Part shown: piece by piece, positions 1 through 6,990 of the stretch
Position numbering within the stretch: the stretch's first letter is position 1
Layout of the letters: each line of letters starts with the position of its first letter
Source: Smittium culicis
Lineage: Eukaryota; Kickxellomycota; Harpellomycetes; Harpellales; Legeriomycetaceae
NCBI GenBank assembly: GCA_001970855.1
Contig: LSSN01004356.1
Span: 1 to 17,413, forward strand
Length of the DNA: 17,413 nucleotides
Direction of reading: 5' to 3'
The notes under the pieces: model-generated
What the model was told of the DNA's origin: nothing
The model's database searches: none
The model's input: only the letters and a program-made list of their open reading frames with translations
Translations under genes and position numbers: made by a program

Positions 1-787
1 GAAATAAGACAAGAACAAGAACAAGAGTACAGAAATATAAAGGGAATGGTAAAAAGATTTGATTTTGAAAAGCTTAACCTTAGTATGTTATAGTTAAGTT
101 CTACTTTTTATACATAGACGTATATTCTTGTTATAGACCTGCGGTATTCTATTAACAATGAGATTATCTTGATTACAAAGTAATAGGAAATATATATTCT
201 GATTGGTAGATTAGGATAATTAGAATCAAGCCCATTAAATTTGTGTTTATTTTAGCATTTTCGAACCGTGAAAGCCAAATTTCAAATTGATGATAGAGTT
301 CAAAATTCTTAAAAATATCATTTTTTCTCATAGAGTTTATTAAACATAATATAAAAGCATACAAAAAACTAATAAAAAATATTTAAAAAGCAAGAAAAAT
401 GTTTTTTTCAACCGACCCCCCTCCGCCGCTCTAGCAGCTCCATACCCACTGGGCATTGGTTCAATGTTTAAAAATGTCTTTATTATCAAAATAAAATATG
501 ATTGTTTATAGATTTATCAGCAAGCTAGTAAATGATCTTGATATTGCCGTTGGTCGCGAAAAATTTCATATAATTTTCATTTTTTCAATTTAATTTTTAC
601 TGATACTGAAATTTGATATTGTATGAAAAGGATAAAGATTAATTCATCTAACATAAAGTATATTCTTTAAGGCATTTTTTCATGTTAATTTTAAGCACTA
701 TGTGATAAATAATGGATTATTGAATTAGTATACAACATTTAATAATATTTTTTTGACGCACTAGAAATATAATATACGGTGAATTCT
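1..787. other. AT-rich non-coding left flank
   Basis: I see no gene here. The stretch begins with a short imperfect CAAGAA repeat (about 9-26) and is otherwise AT-rich. The only reading frame of any length is a 63-codon frame on the minus strand with the composition of random AT-rich DNA, so I do not call it. A GC-rich patch near 411-470 stands out and is discussed as a finding. Confidence 0.6.
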
Positions 788-990
788 TTAACCTTTTCTC
801 GCGCGGTAGACTGCTTTAAGTCTAAAAAAATACAGCAAAAAGCATTTAATTAAAATTCTTTAATCCAGATGCTTTAAGAAATATTGGATTCTTGTTGAAG
901 AATATAATAGAAAATAATATTCTTCATTATTAATTATAAACGAAAATAAAAATCTATTTTTTCAAAGAGTGTTGAACGGGGAAGGGTTAA
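788..990. mobile_element. piggyBac-type MITE, copy 1 (TTAA-bounded, 203 bp)
   Basis: The unit starts with TTAACCTTTTCTCGCGCGG and a GGTAGAC block (call this end Y). It finishes with AGAGTGTTGAACGGGGAAGG followed by GTTAA (the inverse of end X). It encodes nothing. The interior matches sister copies, including an ATTCTTTAATCC block and a GCTTTAAGAAATATTGG block. TTAA at both edges plus CCCTTT-like inverted ends is the known signature of piggyBac superfamily insertions. The family label is inferred from these ends, since no transposase is encoded. Confidence 0.7.
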
Positions 991-1182
991 GAAAAGAGTA
1001 ATATTAATTATAAAGTGTTAGGGTGTATGAAATTTCGCATTTCATTTTTATCCAGCAAAAAAAAATAGTTTTTTTTATTAAATACTAATTTCAGAATTAA
1101 ATGAACAGTTGAAATGTCTAGCCAACTCAGTCAATAATAATTAAAATAAATTTTAATCAGTCCAATAATTATAAGTTGCAAC

Positions 1183-1218
1183 AACGTGCTTTCTTTTTCT
1201 AGAATCCCTCATTTGAAC
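1183..1218 (+). repeat. Unclassified dispersed repeat, copy i
   Basis: This block carries CGTGCTTTC, then AGAATCCCTCATTTG. It resembles copies at 1832-1865 (plus) and 9068-9101 (minus). Upstream similarity begins at a CCAATAAT block near 1161. It lies between MITE copies 1 and 2 and outside their ends, so it is not simply part of that family. Confidence 0.45.
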
Positions 1219-1296
1219 TTGTATAATTAGGACATCAAAATACTATACTGATCGCCGTTAGGATAGGTGTATAGTTTTTATTTTACAAAAAATCTT

Positions 1297-1490
1297 TTAA
1301 CCATTCTACGAGGGGTAGGCTATTTTTTAACTACAAAAGGTGCAAACTAGAACAAATAAAAATAAAATAATTCCGAGGGCCAATAATTTATTCGTATGCG
1401 CTAATGAAGAAGCAAATAATAAACTTGCCTATATATCATGTTTGAATGAATAAAATAATTTTTAAAGAGCTTTGACCGAGAAAGGGTTAA
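1297..1490. mobile_element. piggyBac-type MITE, copy 2 (194 bp)
   Basis: This is a degraded copy in the same orientation as copy 1. End Y is eroded (TTAACCATTCTACGAGGGG then TAGGC); end X is clearer (AAAGAGCTTTGACCGAGAAA then GGGTTAA). The interior keeps a TAATTCCGAGG block shared with sister copies. Its right TTAA (1487-1490) is also the left TTAA of copy 3, so the two elements abut on a single target site. Confidence 0.6.
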
Positions 1491-1929
1491 CCCTTTCACG
1501 AGCGGTAGACAATTTTTGATCTACTAAATATAGCCAAATGATCTCAATGATTTATTTTAGTTCCCAGACTCGATATTTAATAGTTTGTTATAGAATAACA
1601 AATAATGATTAATTTGGAGATCTCTTTATGAAAGATTCATTTTATAAATTAAGTATTACAATGTATGTAATATAATATTTAAAAGTATCTAGTAATAATA
1701 ATCCTAGATTATTATTAGAAAATAATACTTTAATAATAAAATGAGTTATAGATAAATCAAAATACTTTATCAATTAATCCTATAGTATTGAAAATTAATG
1801 ATTATTCAGGCCAATAACATTAAACTGAAACAAAGTGTTCGCTTCGATAAGAATCTCCCATTTACTTATAAATCACAAAAGAATTTATAATTTGGTTTTT
1901 TTTTATAGCGCTTGTTGGGAAAGGGTTAA
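1487..1929. mobile_element. piggyBac-type MITE, copy 3 (443 bp, enlarged)
   Basis: End Y is nearly intact (TTAACCCTTTCACGAGCGG, GTAGAC); end X reads GCGCTTGTTGGGAAAGGG then TTAA. At 443 bp it is more than twice the usual 195-200 bp. The excess lies in the right half and includes the dispersed repeat copy at 1832-1865. The simplest reading is that other repeat DNA inserted into a normal-length MITE. No coding frame is present. Confidence 0.55.
1832..1865 (+). repeat. Unclassified dispersed repeat, copy ii
   Basis: It contains AAAGTGTTCGCTTCG and AGAATCTCCCATTTAC, preceded at about 1811 by CCAATAACATTA. The same order of blocks occurs in copies i and iv. It lies inside MITE copy 3 and may explain part of that copy's extra length. 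Confidence 0.45.
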
Positions 1930-2273
1930 AACAATAGTTAATACTCTACATTCACTTATGTGATCTATATAGGACATTATTTCAAGTAGCGGAAATTTTC
2001 CTATTAATTTTTTCCTACTTTTGTTTCGCATGAATTAAATTATATAGCCAATACCTTTACCTAACTCAAGCAAGCAAATAATATTTCTAAGAAAAAAAGC
2101 TCCGTTTCCCCCAAGAATATCCCATATTAGAGATATCTACGACGAGGAGAACTTTTTTCCTTGAAATTCTATTTGTAAATTATAATTAGATAGATTTATT
2201 GGCAAATAAAAATTTTCATTTGATGCTTTCTAATCTAATTAGGAGATTCTTTTGACAAGAAGAGCATATTCTA
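1930..2273. other. AT-rich spacer without a gene
   Basis: No coding frame is visible. A weak further match to the dispersed repeat may lie at about 2095-2135 (GCTCCGTTTCCC, AGAATATCCCATATT), with a GCCAATACC block upstream near 2047. I see nothing else. Confidence 0.4.
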
Positions 2274-2663
2274 TTAACCCTTTCGCGGGCGGTAGACTAT
2301 TTTAACCCTTTCCCGTTCAACGCTCTTAAAAAATATCAATTTATTGATTCGTTAATGGTTTATAAGTTTATTTATTATTTGCTGTAAAATCACAATAAAC
2401 CAATATATTAACGAATCTCGGAATTAAAGTATATTATTTGAAAGCTACTATCATATTTTGTAGGTCAAAAACAGTCTACCGCTCGTGAAAGGGTTAAGTG
2501 TACAAAATTTATCAAATTATATTCAATTAAACTAATATAACGCTAGGGGTCATTCAATTATTGGTGCGTAGATATATAGCTATTAATAATAAATTCACTT
2601 ATAAATTATAAGCGAAACAATAAATTGATTTTATTTAAAGACTGTTGGATGGGAAAGGGTTAA
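2274..2663. mobile_element. piggyBac-type MITE, outer copy interrupted by a nested copy
   Basis: End Y of this element (TTAACCCTTTCGCGGGCGG, TAGAC) runs only to 2305, where a second complete element begins at a TTAA. The remainder resumes after 2497 and ends with end X (AAGACTGTTGGATGGGAAAG, GGTTAA at 2663). Removing the nested copy and one TTAA leaves an element of about 198 bp, the normal size for the family. This is direct evidence of insertion at TTAA with TTAA duplication. Confidence 0.65.
2302..2497. mobile_element. piggyBac-type MITE, nested copy (196 bp, well preserved)
   Basis: This is the best-preserved copy: TTAACCCTTTCCCGTTCAAC, GCTCTTAAA at the left (end X) and ACAGTCTACCGCTCGTGAAA, GGGTTAA at the right (end Y). 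It lies in the opposite orientation to the outer copy it interrupts. The ends form an inverted repeat of about 11 bp (TTAACCCTTTC). It has no coding capacity. Confidence 0.75.
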
Positions 2664-2695
2664 ATATTACCTTGTCTCCAAATTTTGTCTGGTTT

Positions 2696-2893
2696 TTAAC
2701 CCTTTCCCGTCCGACAGTCTTTAAATAAAGTCAATTTTTTTATTCATTTATGATTTATAAGCAAATTTACTATTTGCTATTTTTCAACAAAAAATCAATA
2801 TTCCTTAAAGCCTCGGAATTAAAGAATTTTAATTAAACTCTGTTGGCTATATTTGGTGGGTCGAAAATAGTCTACCGTACAGGAAAGGGTTAA
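2696..2893. mobile_element. piggyBac-type MITE (198 bp)
   Basis: End X is TTAACCCTTTCCCGTCCGAC, AGTCTTTAAA; end Y is ATAGTCTACCGTACAGGAAA, GGGTTAA. The interior (CTTAAAGCCTCGGAATTAAA, AATTGACTTT read inverted) matches the outer copy at 3083-3472 closely. Its X end faces the X end of the preceding element across only 32 bp. Confidence 0.75.
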
Positions 2894-3082
2894 ATTCAAT
2901 CAGAATATTTTATCTGAATGGGCTGATTTTTTTGGTTTTTAATATCAAATGGACATTTCTGATAATAAAATTCCAAGGAAAAAAGATTCTGGACGAAGAT
3001 AGCACATTGTTGCGGATTATGTTATTGGCTTTTGTATTTAGAAATTTTAGAAATTATTGGTTGGTTTTAAAAGGTATTTTGG

Positions 3083-3472
3083 TTAACCCTTTCCCACGCT
3101 ATAGACTATTTTTGGCCTAAAAAATATAGCTAACAGCGTTCAGTTAACCCTTTCCGGGGCCAACACTCTTAAACGTATTTAAAAAACACAATTGGATATG
3201 CCAAATAAAATTATTTGTTATTGGACGTGATGTAATTTTTAACTAATAAAATAATATGGTCTTTCTAAGAATTATCATATTGACATTTGGTTGGATATTT
3301 TTGGTAGTAAAAAAATGCCAACTTCCCCTGAAAGGGTTAAAATACTTTAATTCCGAGGCTTTAAGGAATATTGGTTTTTTGTTAATTAATAGCTAATAGT
3401 AAATTTCGTTAATTATCATAAACGAATCAATAAATTCATTTTAATAAAAAGCGTTGGATCGGAAAGGGCCAA
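3083..3472. mobile_element. piggyBac-type MITE, outer copy split by nested copy
   Basis: The left part begins TTAACCCTTTCCCACGCTAT, AGACTATTTTTGG and stops at TTAA 3144-3147. The right part resumes at 3341 with AATACTTTAATTCCGAGGCT, TTAAGGAATATTGG and ends GCGTTGGATCGGAAAGGG. Across the excised insert the two halves line up with the interior of the 2696-2893 element. The right target site has decayed to CCAA, so this is probably an older insertion than the nested one. Confidence 0.65.
3144..3340. mobile_element. piggyBac-type MITE, nested copy of a second subfamily (197 bp)
   Basis: It is bounded by TTAACCCTTTCCGGGGCCAA, CACTCTTAAA and by GCCAACTTCCCCTGAAAGGG, TTAA. The ends are longer mirror images (CCCTTTC-n-GGGG plus a GCCAAC block) than in the other copies, and the interior (TTATTGGACGTGATG, AGAATTATCATATTGACAT) differs. 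I treat it as a related but distinct subfamily. It inserted at a TTAA inside the 3083-3472 element. Confidence 0.65.
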
Positions 3473-3618
3473 CCCTTTCTGGAGTCTACACTCTTGAATC
3501 TCACTAAAAAAAAAATTAGCTATTGGACGCAACAAAATTCATAGCGAATAAATAATTATCATACTAATATGATTTATCAGTTTGACATATGGGTAATTCT
3601 TTATGAAGAGGTCATTTT
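3469..3618. mobile_element. Partial piggyBac-type MITE cut by the DIRS element
   Basis: It begins CCAACCCTTTCTGGAGTCTA, CACTCTTGAA directly after the previous element. It continues with GCTATTGGACGCAACA and AATTATCATACTAATATG, which resemble the second-subfamily copy at 3144-3340. No right end is found before the DIRS element starts, and the sequence right of the DIRS element does not obviously resume it, so this copy is truncated or too decayed to follow. Confidence 0.4.
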
Positions 3619-3673
3619 ATGTAATAATTAATCGAGCTCTTTAGAGCGAATATTAATTTATATTATACGAGGA
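3619..3673. repeat. DIRS left terminal extension (3' end of the element)
   Basis: 55 bp outside the left inverted repeat, absent from the right end but copied in inverse orientation inside the internal complementary region. It starts with the shared AT and contains a small hairpin, GCTCT-TT-AGAGC. The match between 3619-3690 and the inverse of 3854-3925 defines the outer boundary. Confidence 0.88.
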
Positions 3674-3821
3674 GAGGAGACATATTAAGTGTTACCATCT
3701 TATTGGATAATACTAAACCGAAAATTACAAACCAATAAAAATAAAGTGAAATAAAATGAACTAATAAAATTTTTATACTATAGAATGTAAAGTACACGTT
3801 AGTGTTATCCTTATCATCTTT
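3674..3821. repeat. DIRS inverted terminal repeat, left copy (148 bp)
   Basis: Base-by-base comparison with the inverse of 7914-8061 showed no difference by eye over 148 bp. It starts GAGGAGACATATTAAGTG and ends TTATCCTTATCATCTTT. Beyond the inner edge both copies carry a gapped match (GCAAAGGTA), so the ancestral repeat may have been slightly longer. The identity implies recent copying or correction between the ends. Confidence 0.93.
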
Positions 3822-3853
3822 CGGCAAAGGTAATTGGGTATTGGGTGGGCGGG

Positions 3854-3954
3854 ACTTAATATGTCTCCTCTCCTCGTATAATATAAATTAATATTCGCTC
3901 TAAAGAGCTCGATTAATTATTACATTATACTTCAGAGGAGGAGACATATTAAGT
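3854..3954. repeat. DIRS internal complementary region (circle-junction template)
   Basis: 101 bp in two overlapping parts. 3854-3925 is the inverse of the left outer end 3619-3690. 3924-3954 is the inverse of the right outer end 8045-8075. The two parts share AT at 3924-3925. In DIRS elements this region templates joining of the two ends into a circle, and the shared bases mark the crossover used by the recombinase. The two flanks of the region are themselves inverse to each other (ACTTAATATGTCTCCTC and its complement), so it can fold. It touches the recombinase stop codon (3954-3956) and is separated from the left terminal repeat by a G-rich linker (3822-3853). Confidence 0.92.
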
Positions 3955-6938
3955 TACTCCAAATTTAAAATCGACTCCGTCAAGTTATTCGAAGAATTTC
4001 TTGAGAGTCGATAATACGTATCAAAGATTGTATAGTTCGACCAAAAGGCGTGAGAAACTATATCATCTGATGATACTCCGGCGTTGGCGGCTAAGGTAGC
4101 ACCGATTGCTCTCCCTTTGGGGATTGGTGCTTCAGGGTCGCGGCGTATTAGGTCCGATATCGTGTGGATATATCTTGTTATACTATCTACTGATAGAGGT
4201 TTTGAGGTATCATTGACATACCTGATAAGCCTATTAACTACCCAGTTGCTATTGTTAGCATGAGGCGTTGGGCAAAGATTGACTGCTATCTTTTCCTTGT
4301 ATACCATATATGCATTAACTGGGCATAATATTTTATCGGTGTGGGGGTTGATCTGGCATGGTTTTTCAATCGGGCGGCCACCTCGTTTTTCTTTAGGGGC
4401 TACTATTACTAGGTTTAGTACCCCTTGGTCGATATGACTGCGCTGGTCGTCGATCCTATGGATGTCGCTGGCTCGGAGGAAACCTGTTACTGATAGCAAC
4501 CAGCAAAGTTTTGCTGTGATTTGTTTAACCGTAAGGGCAGAGTTTTGACCCCATTCTCGAAGTAATTTGATAACCGGTGATATATCCATGACAGGCCTGA
4601 TGAACGATTTAATAGACTTGTCATCCAATGATTTGATAAATTCTGAGAACATTGGATGGGCGGCTAGCTCGGCTGGATTATCTGATAGCTGTAGAATCGC
4701 TGACTTGTAGGCTTTGATTGATCCTACCTTTAGCTTATCCACAGTGTAAATTTCCGCCAGGTAGTTGATGACTTGAGGCGCAGAAATTGGCGTAGATATC
4801 TCGTTCGAGATTCTCCAGTCTAAAAAGCGCTGCTGGATAGAACTGTACCTGGATCTACGGCGGACACGTCGTTCGTTGGAAACGATAAAATCAATGGCAT
4901 AAGTGCCGAGACCTTGCGTTTCGAGGAAACGCCGCTGATCTTCCAGGCCATCAAGCTCCAATGCTTGTTTTCCGAGAGCGGCGACTTTCCGCTTTTCGGA
5001 TCTGGGACCACTGTTGTTGCTTGGAGAAGCAGTGGCTGTGAAATCGATAGCGCCATCAGGTCTGGGAACCAGATTGCGGATTTCCACATTGGAGTCACTA
5101 GTGTCATTGTGACTCTCTCGCGGCGGACCTTCTGGATTACCTGTGATATCAGGTTCCAAGGTGGGCAGCAGTACGGATTGTTGAACCTGGTCCATTCGTG
5201 GCTCAGAGCGTTCTGTCCCAGTGCTTTGCTGTCCAGAAACCAACTGTAGTAATGATCTAGTTTCTTGTTCTGGGACGATGCAAACAGGTCGACGTCGTGT
5301 GGCCCATAGTGCAAGTTCAGCATCGAGAATGTCTCCTGAGATATAGACCATTCTGTTTGCGCTGTCAGTCTGCTGGGCGCGTCCGCTGGGTTTAATACGG
5401 ATGGAACGTATGTTACCTGTGGACGAGTGTTGGTCCTGAGGCAGTGGGACCAAATCCTCTCTGTTAATTCCAGTAATTCCGGTGAGGTTGTGCCCCCGAA
5501 TTTCTTGACGTAGGCGAGTGTGGTTGTGTTGTCTGAGTAGACCAACACTGATTTTCCCACTACACTCCTGAGCTTCAGTGCATACAGCACTGTCAACAGT
5601 TCTTTTGTGTTGATATGAAGTCTTGCTACCTTGGGGCTCCATATTCCAGAGTAAGAGTGGTGGCCCACTACTATTCCCCAAGCTGAGTCGCTGGCGTCGG
5701 TAAAAATCTCCATTTCCGGCGTCTCGGGCAAGAACGAGTGACCGTTCCATGACATTAGCTGATTCTTCCAGAAGGACAGGTTCTGGATTGCTGGTTTCGT
5801 CAAAGTTACTATCGATGTCCATGAATTCGATATTGACAGAGCTCGGTTTTTGAGCTCTAGTAGTCGGCGTAGCATCAGCCTTCCAGGAAGTAGAGCGACC
5901 GACATTGATTGAGCTTTCCCAATGAAGCTCGCCAAATTCCTCAGGGTCGTCTGGCCAGCGTTCAGTAGTTTGCTGGCCTCTCGTCGCAGATCCCGGATCT
6001 TGCTGGATGGAACCTTGAGGGACATTTCCCTGGAGTTGATTACCATTCCTAAATGGGTGATCGACTGAGATGGCGTGGTCGACGACTTCTCTGGATTGAC
6101 CTTGAATCCAAGCTGCAAAAGCTTGGAATAGATTATGCGCGTGTTCGTTTGGCACACGTCTTTGGATTCCCCCATGATTAGCAAATCGTCTAGATATGCT
6201 GAGACACGAATCCCTTTCGATCTGGCCCATTCCAGAACTGGGCGGAGGATCTTGGTGAAGACCAAAGGGCTCAGTGATAGCCCGAATGGCAGGACGCGGA
6301 ATTGGAAGCAGCGGCCATTCCAATGAAAGCGGAGGTACTTTCGGCACTGCTTGTAAACCAGGATGTGCATGAAAGCATCCTGGAGGTCTAGTGACGTCAG
6401 ATAATCCTTCCGACGGATCATTCTGCATATCGACGTCAGCGTCTCCATCTTGAAGTTCTGCTCTTCCACATGAAGATTCAGCTTCCGGAGGTCGAGAACA
6501 GGTCGGAGGCCTCCAGTCTTCTTCGGGATCGTGAACAGTTGGCTGTAAAATCCTGGATCCCGTGGTCGGATTTCTTCGATGGCTCGCTTCGTCAGTAATG
6601 ATGCGACTTCCTTCGTCAGAACTTCGCTGGCCTCCCGGCTCAGCTTCCGTTTGTACCGATGCGGGTGAGACGTCAGCGATGGGCCCGTAGGGTCCATCGC
6701 GGGGGCAGGGCGCGTCAGCGCCCTGCCCGACGTCGAATCCGTCATCGGAAAAAACGTTAAGTCGGTTAATGTTCGCGTAAAATTTTCCGCCTTCGGCGGC
6801 CAATTTTTCGCTCCATACCGACTTTTCGTTTTTTCCGATGACGGATTCGACGTCGGAGATTTTGGGTTCGTGAAGGGGATTCTGAATCCCCTCGACACTA
6901 TGTTCTGAACCCATCGGCTGTCCGTCAGTTTGGACCAT
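3954..6938 (-). CDS. DIRS tyrosine recombinase ORF (994 codons; domain in C-terminal third)
   Basis: It would encode the site-specific recombinase that inserts the circular DNA copy. The recognisable domain covers about residues 665-994. An N-terminal helical, basic DNA-binding part comes first (a run of Arg around VRRRSRYSS). The catalytic part follows: Arg in GFLRASD (R822), Lys in APKEK (849/851), second Arg in PKGRAIGATLA (R943), then FWSNYTIFDTYYRL with likely nucleophile Y976. The His usually three residues before the second Arg is absent (Pro there), and Trp966 stands where many recombinases have His. About the first 650 codons lie opposite the RT-RNase H ORF in another frame and show no domain. 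The true start is therefore uncertain: it may be internal, or the domain may be reached by frameshift from the RT frame (the recombinase frame is -1 relative to RT). The stop abuts the internal complementary region. Confidence 0.88.
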   Translation of the reverse strand: MVQTDGQPMGSEHSVEGIQNPLHEPKISDVESVIGKNEKSVWSEKLAAEGGKFYANINRLNVFSDDGFDVGQGADAPCPRDGPYGPIADVSPASVQTEAEPGGQRSSDEGSRIITDEASHRRNPTTGSRILQPTVHDPEEDWRPPTCSRPPEAESSCGRAELQDGDADVDMQNDPSEGLSDVTRPPGCFHAHPGLQAVPKVPPLSLEWPLLPIPRPAIRAITEPFGLHQDPPPSSGMGQIERDSCLSISRRFANHGGIQRRVPNEHAHNLFQAFAAWIQGQSREVVDHAISVDHPFRNGNQLQGNVPQGSIQQDPGSATRGQQTTERWPDDPEEFGELHWESSINVGRSTSWKADATPTTRAQKPSSVNIEFMDIDSNFDETSNPEPVLLEESANVMERSLVLARDAGNGDFYRRQRLSLGNSSGPPLLLWNMEPQGSKTSYQHKRTVDSAVCTEAQECSGKISVGLLRQHNHTRLRQEIRGHNLTGITGINREDLVPLPQDQHSSTGNIRSIRIKPSGRAQQTDSANRMVYISGDILDAELALWATRRRPVCIVPEQETRSLLQLVSGQQSTGTERSEPRMDQVQQSVLLPTLEPDITGNPEGPPRESHNDTSDSNVEIRNLVPRPDGAIDFTATASPSNNSGPRSEKRKVAALGKQALELDGLEDQRRFLETQGLGTYAIDFIVSNERRVRRRSRYSSIQQRFLDWRISNEISTPISAPQVINYLAEIYTVDKLKVGSIKAYKSAILQLSDNPAELAAHPMFSEFIKSLDDKSIKSFIRPVMDISPVIKLLREWGQNSALTVKQITAKLCWLLSVTGFLRASDIHRIDDQRSHIDQGVLNLVIVAPKEKRGGRPIEKPCQINPHTDKILCPVNAYMVYKEKIAVNLCPTPHANNSNWVVNRLIRYVNDTSKPLSVDSITRYIHTISDLIRRDPEAPIPKGRAIGATLAANAGVSSDDIVSHAFWSNYTIFDTYYRLSRNSSNNLTESILNLE

Positions 6939-6952
6939 GCCGATTTGAACAT
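4820..6952 (-). CDS. DIRS reverse transcriptase-RNase H (710 aa)
   Basis: It copies element RNA into DNA and degrades the RNA strand. Reverse transcriptase spans about residues 115-310: LTSLDLQDAF with Asp189 (motif A), LPFGLSLSP (motif B) and AYLDDLL with Asp255/Asp256 (motif C). A connecting helical part (310-410) leads to RNase H with the full acidic set Asp419 (FTDAS), Glu451 (TKELL), Asp474 (YSDNT) and Asp524 (NPADAPSR). Residues 545-640 (DVDLFAS, then YCCPPWNLI) match the segment after RNase H in DIRS proteins that has been compared with DNA adenine methylases. I see the PPW core but cannot judge activity. ATG at 6950-6952 lies 38 bp after the gag stop. The frame is open upstream to 7045, in -1 relation to gag, so gag-RT frameshifting is possible. 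The last ~70 bp before its stop overlap the recombinase domain. Confidence 0.93.
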   Translation of the reverse strand: MFKSAWSKLTDSRWVQNIVSRGFRIPFTNPKSPTSNPSSEKTKSRYGAKNWPPKAENFTRTLTDLTFFPMTDSTSGRALTRPAPAMDPTGPSLTSHPHRYKRKLSREASEVLTKEVASLLTKRAIEEIRPRDPGFYSQLFTIPKKTGGLRPVLDLRKLNLHVEEQNFKMETLTSICRMIRRKDYLTSLDLQDAFMHILVYKQCRKYLRFHWNGRCFQFRVLPFGLSLSPLVFTKILRPVLEWARSKGIRVSAYLDDLLIMGESKDVCQTNTRIIYSKLLQLGFKVNPEKSSTTPSQSITHLGMVINSREMSLKVPSSKIRDLRREASKLLNAGQTTLRNLASFIGKAQSMSVALLPGRLMLRRLLELKNRALSISNSWTSIVTLTKPAIQNLSFWKNQLMSWNGHSFLPETPEMEIFTDASDSAWGIVVGHHSYSGIWSPKVARLHINTKELLTVLYALKLRSVVGKSVLVYSDNTTTLAYVKKFGGTTSPELLELTERIWSHCLRTNTRPQVTYVPSVLNPADAPSRLTAQTEWSISQETFSMLNLHYGPHDVDLFASSQNKKLDHYYSWFLDSKALGQNALSHEWTRFNNPYCCPPWNLISQVIQKVRRERVTMTLVTPMWKSAIWFPDLMALSISQPLLLQATTVVPDPKSGKSPLSENKHWSLMAWKISGVSSKRKVSALMPLILSFPTNDVSAVDPGTVLSSSAF

Positions 6953-6990
6953 AGCGAGACGGCCCCCTACTGGGGACCCTTGTTGAGCCT

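Noticed and set aside
450..468. Possible tRNA T-arm (TTGGTTCAATG) in the GC-rich patch
   Set aside because: No acceptor, D or anticodon arms can be paired around it; only a short CATTG/CAATG palindrome remains.
2932..3120. 62-codon plus-strand frame
   Set aside because: It crosses the left end of a MITE at 3083 and has hydrophobic, AT-driven composition; not a gene.
788..3480. CRISPR-like or satellite array for the recurring GAAAGGGTTAA units
   Set aside because: Spacing and orientation vary, units are about 200 bp with inverted ends at TTAA, and nesting is visible; these are transposon insertions.
1616..3620. Similarity between 1616-1645 and 3591-3620 (CTTTATGAA, TCATTTTAT), the latter being the DIRS left flank
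   Set aside because: About 22 of 30 bases agree, not convincing in AT-rich DNA; too weak to claim targeting of a repeat by the DIRS element.
4914..5249. 111-codon plus-strand frame inside the DIRS element
   Set aside because: It lies opposite the RT-RNase H and recombinase frames, has no domain and no supporting context; a shadow of those genes.
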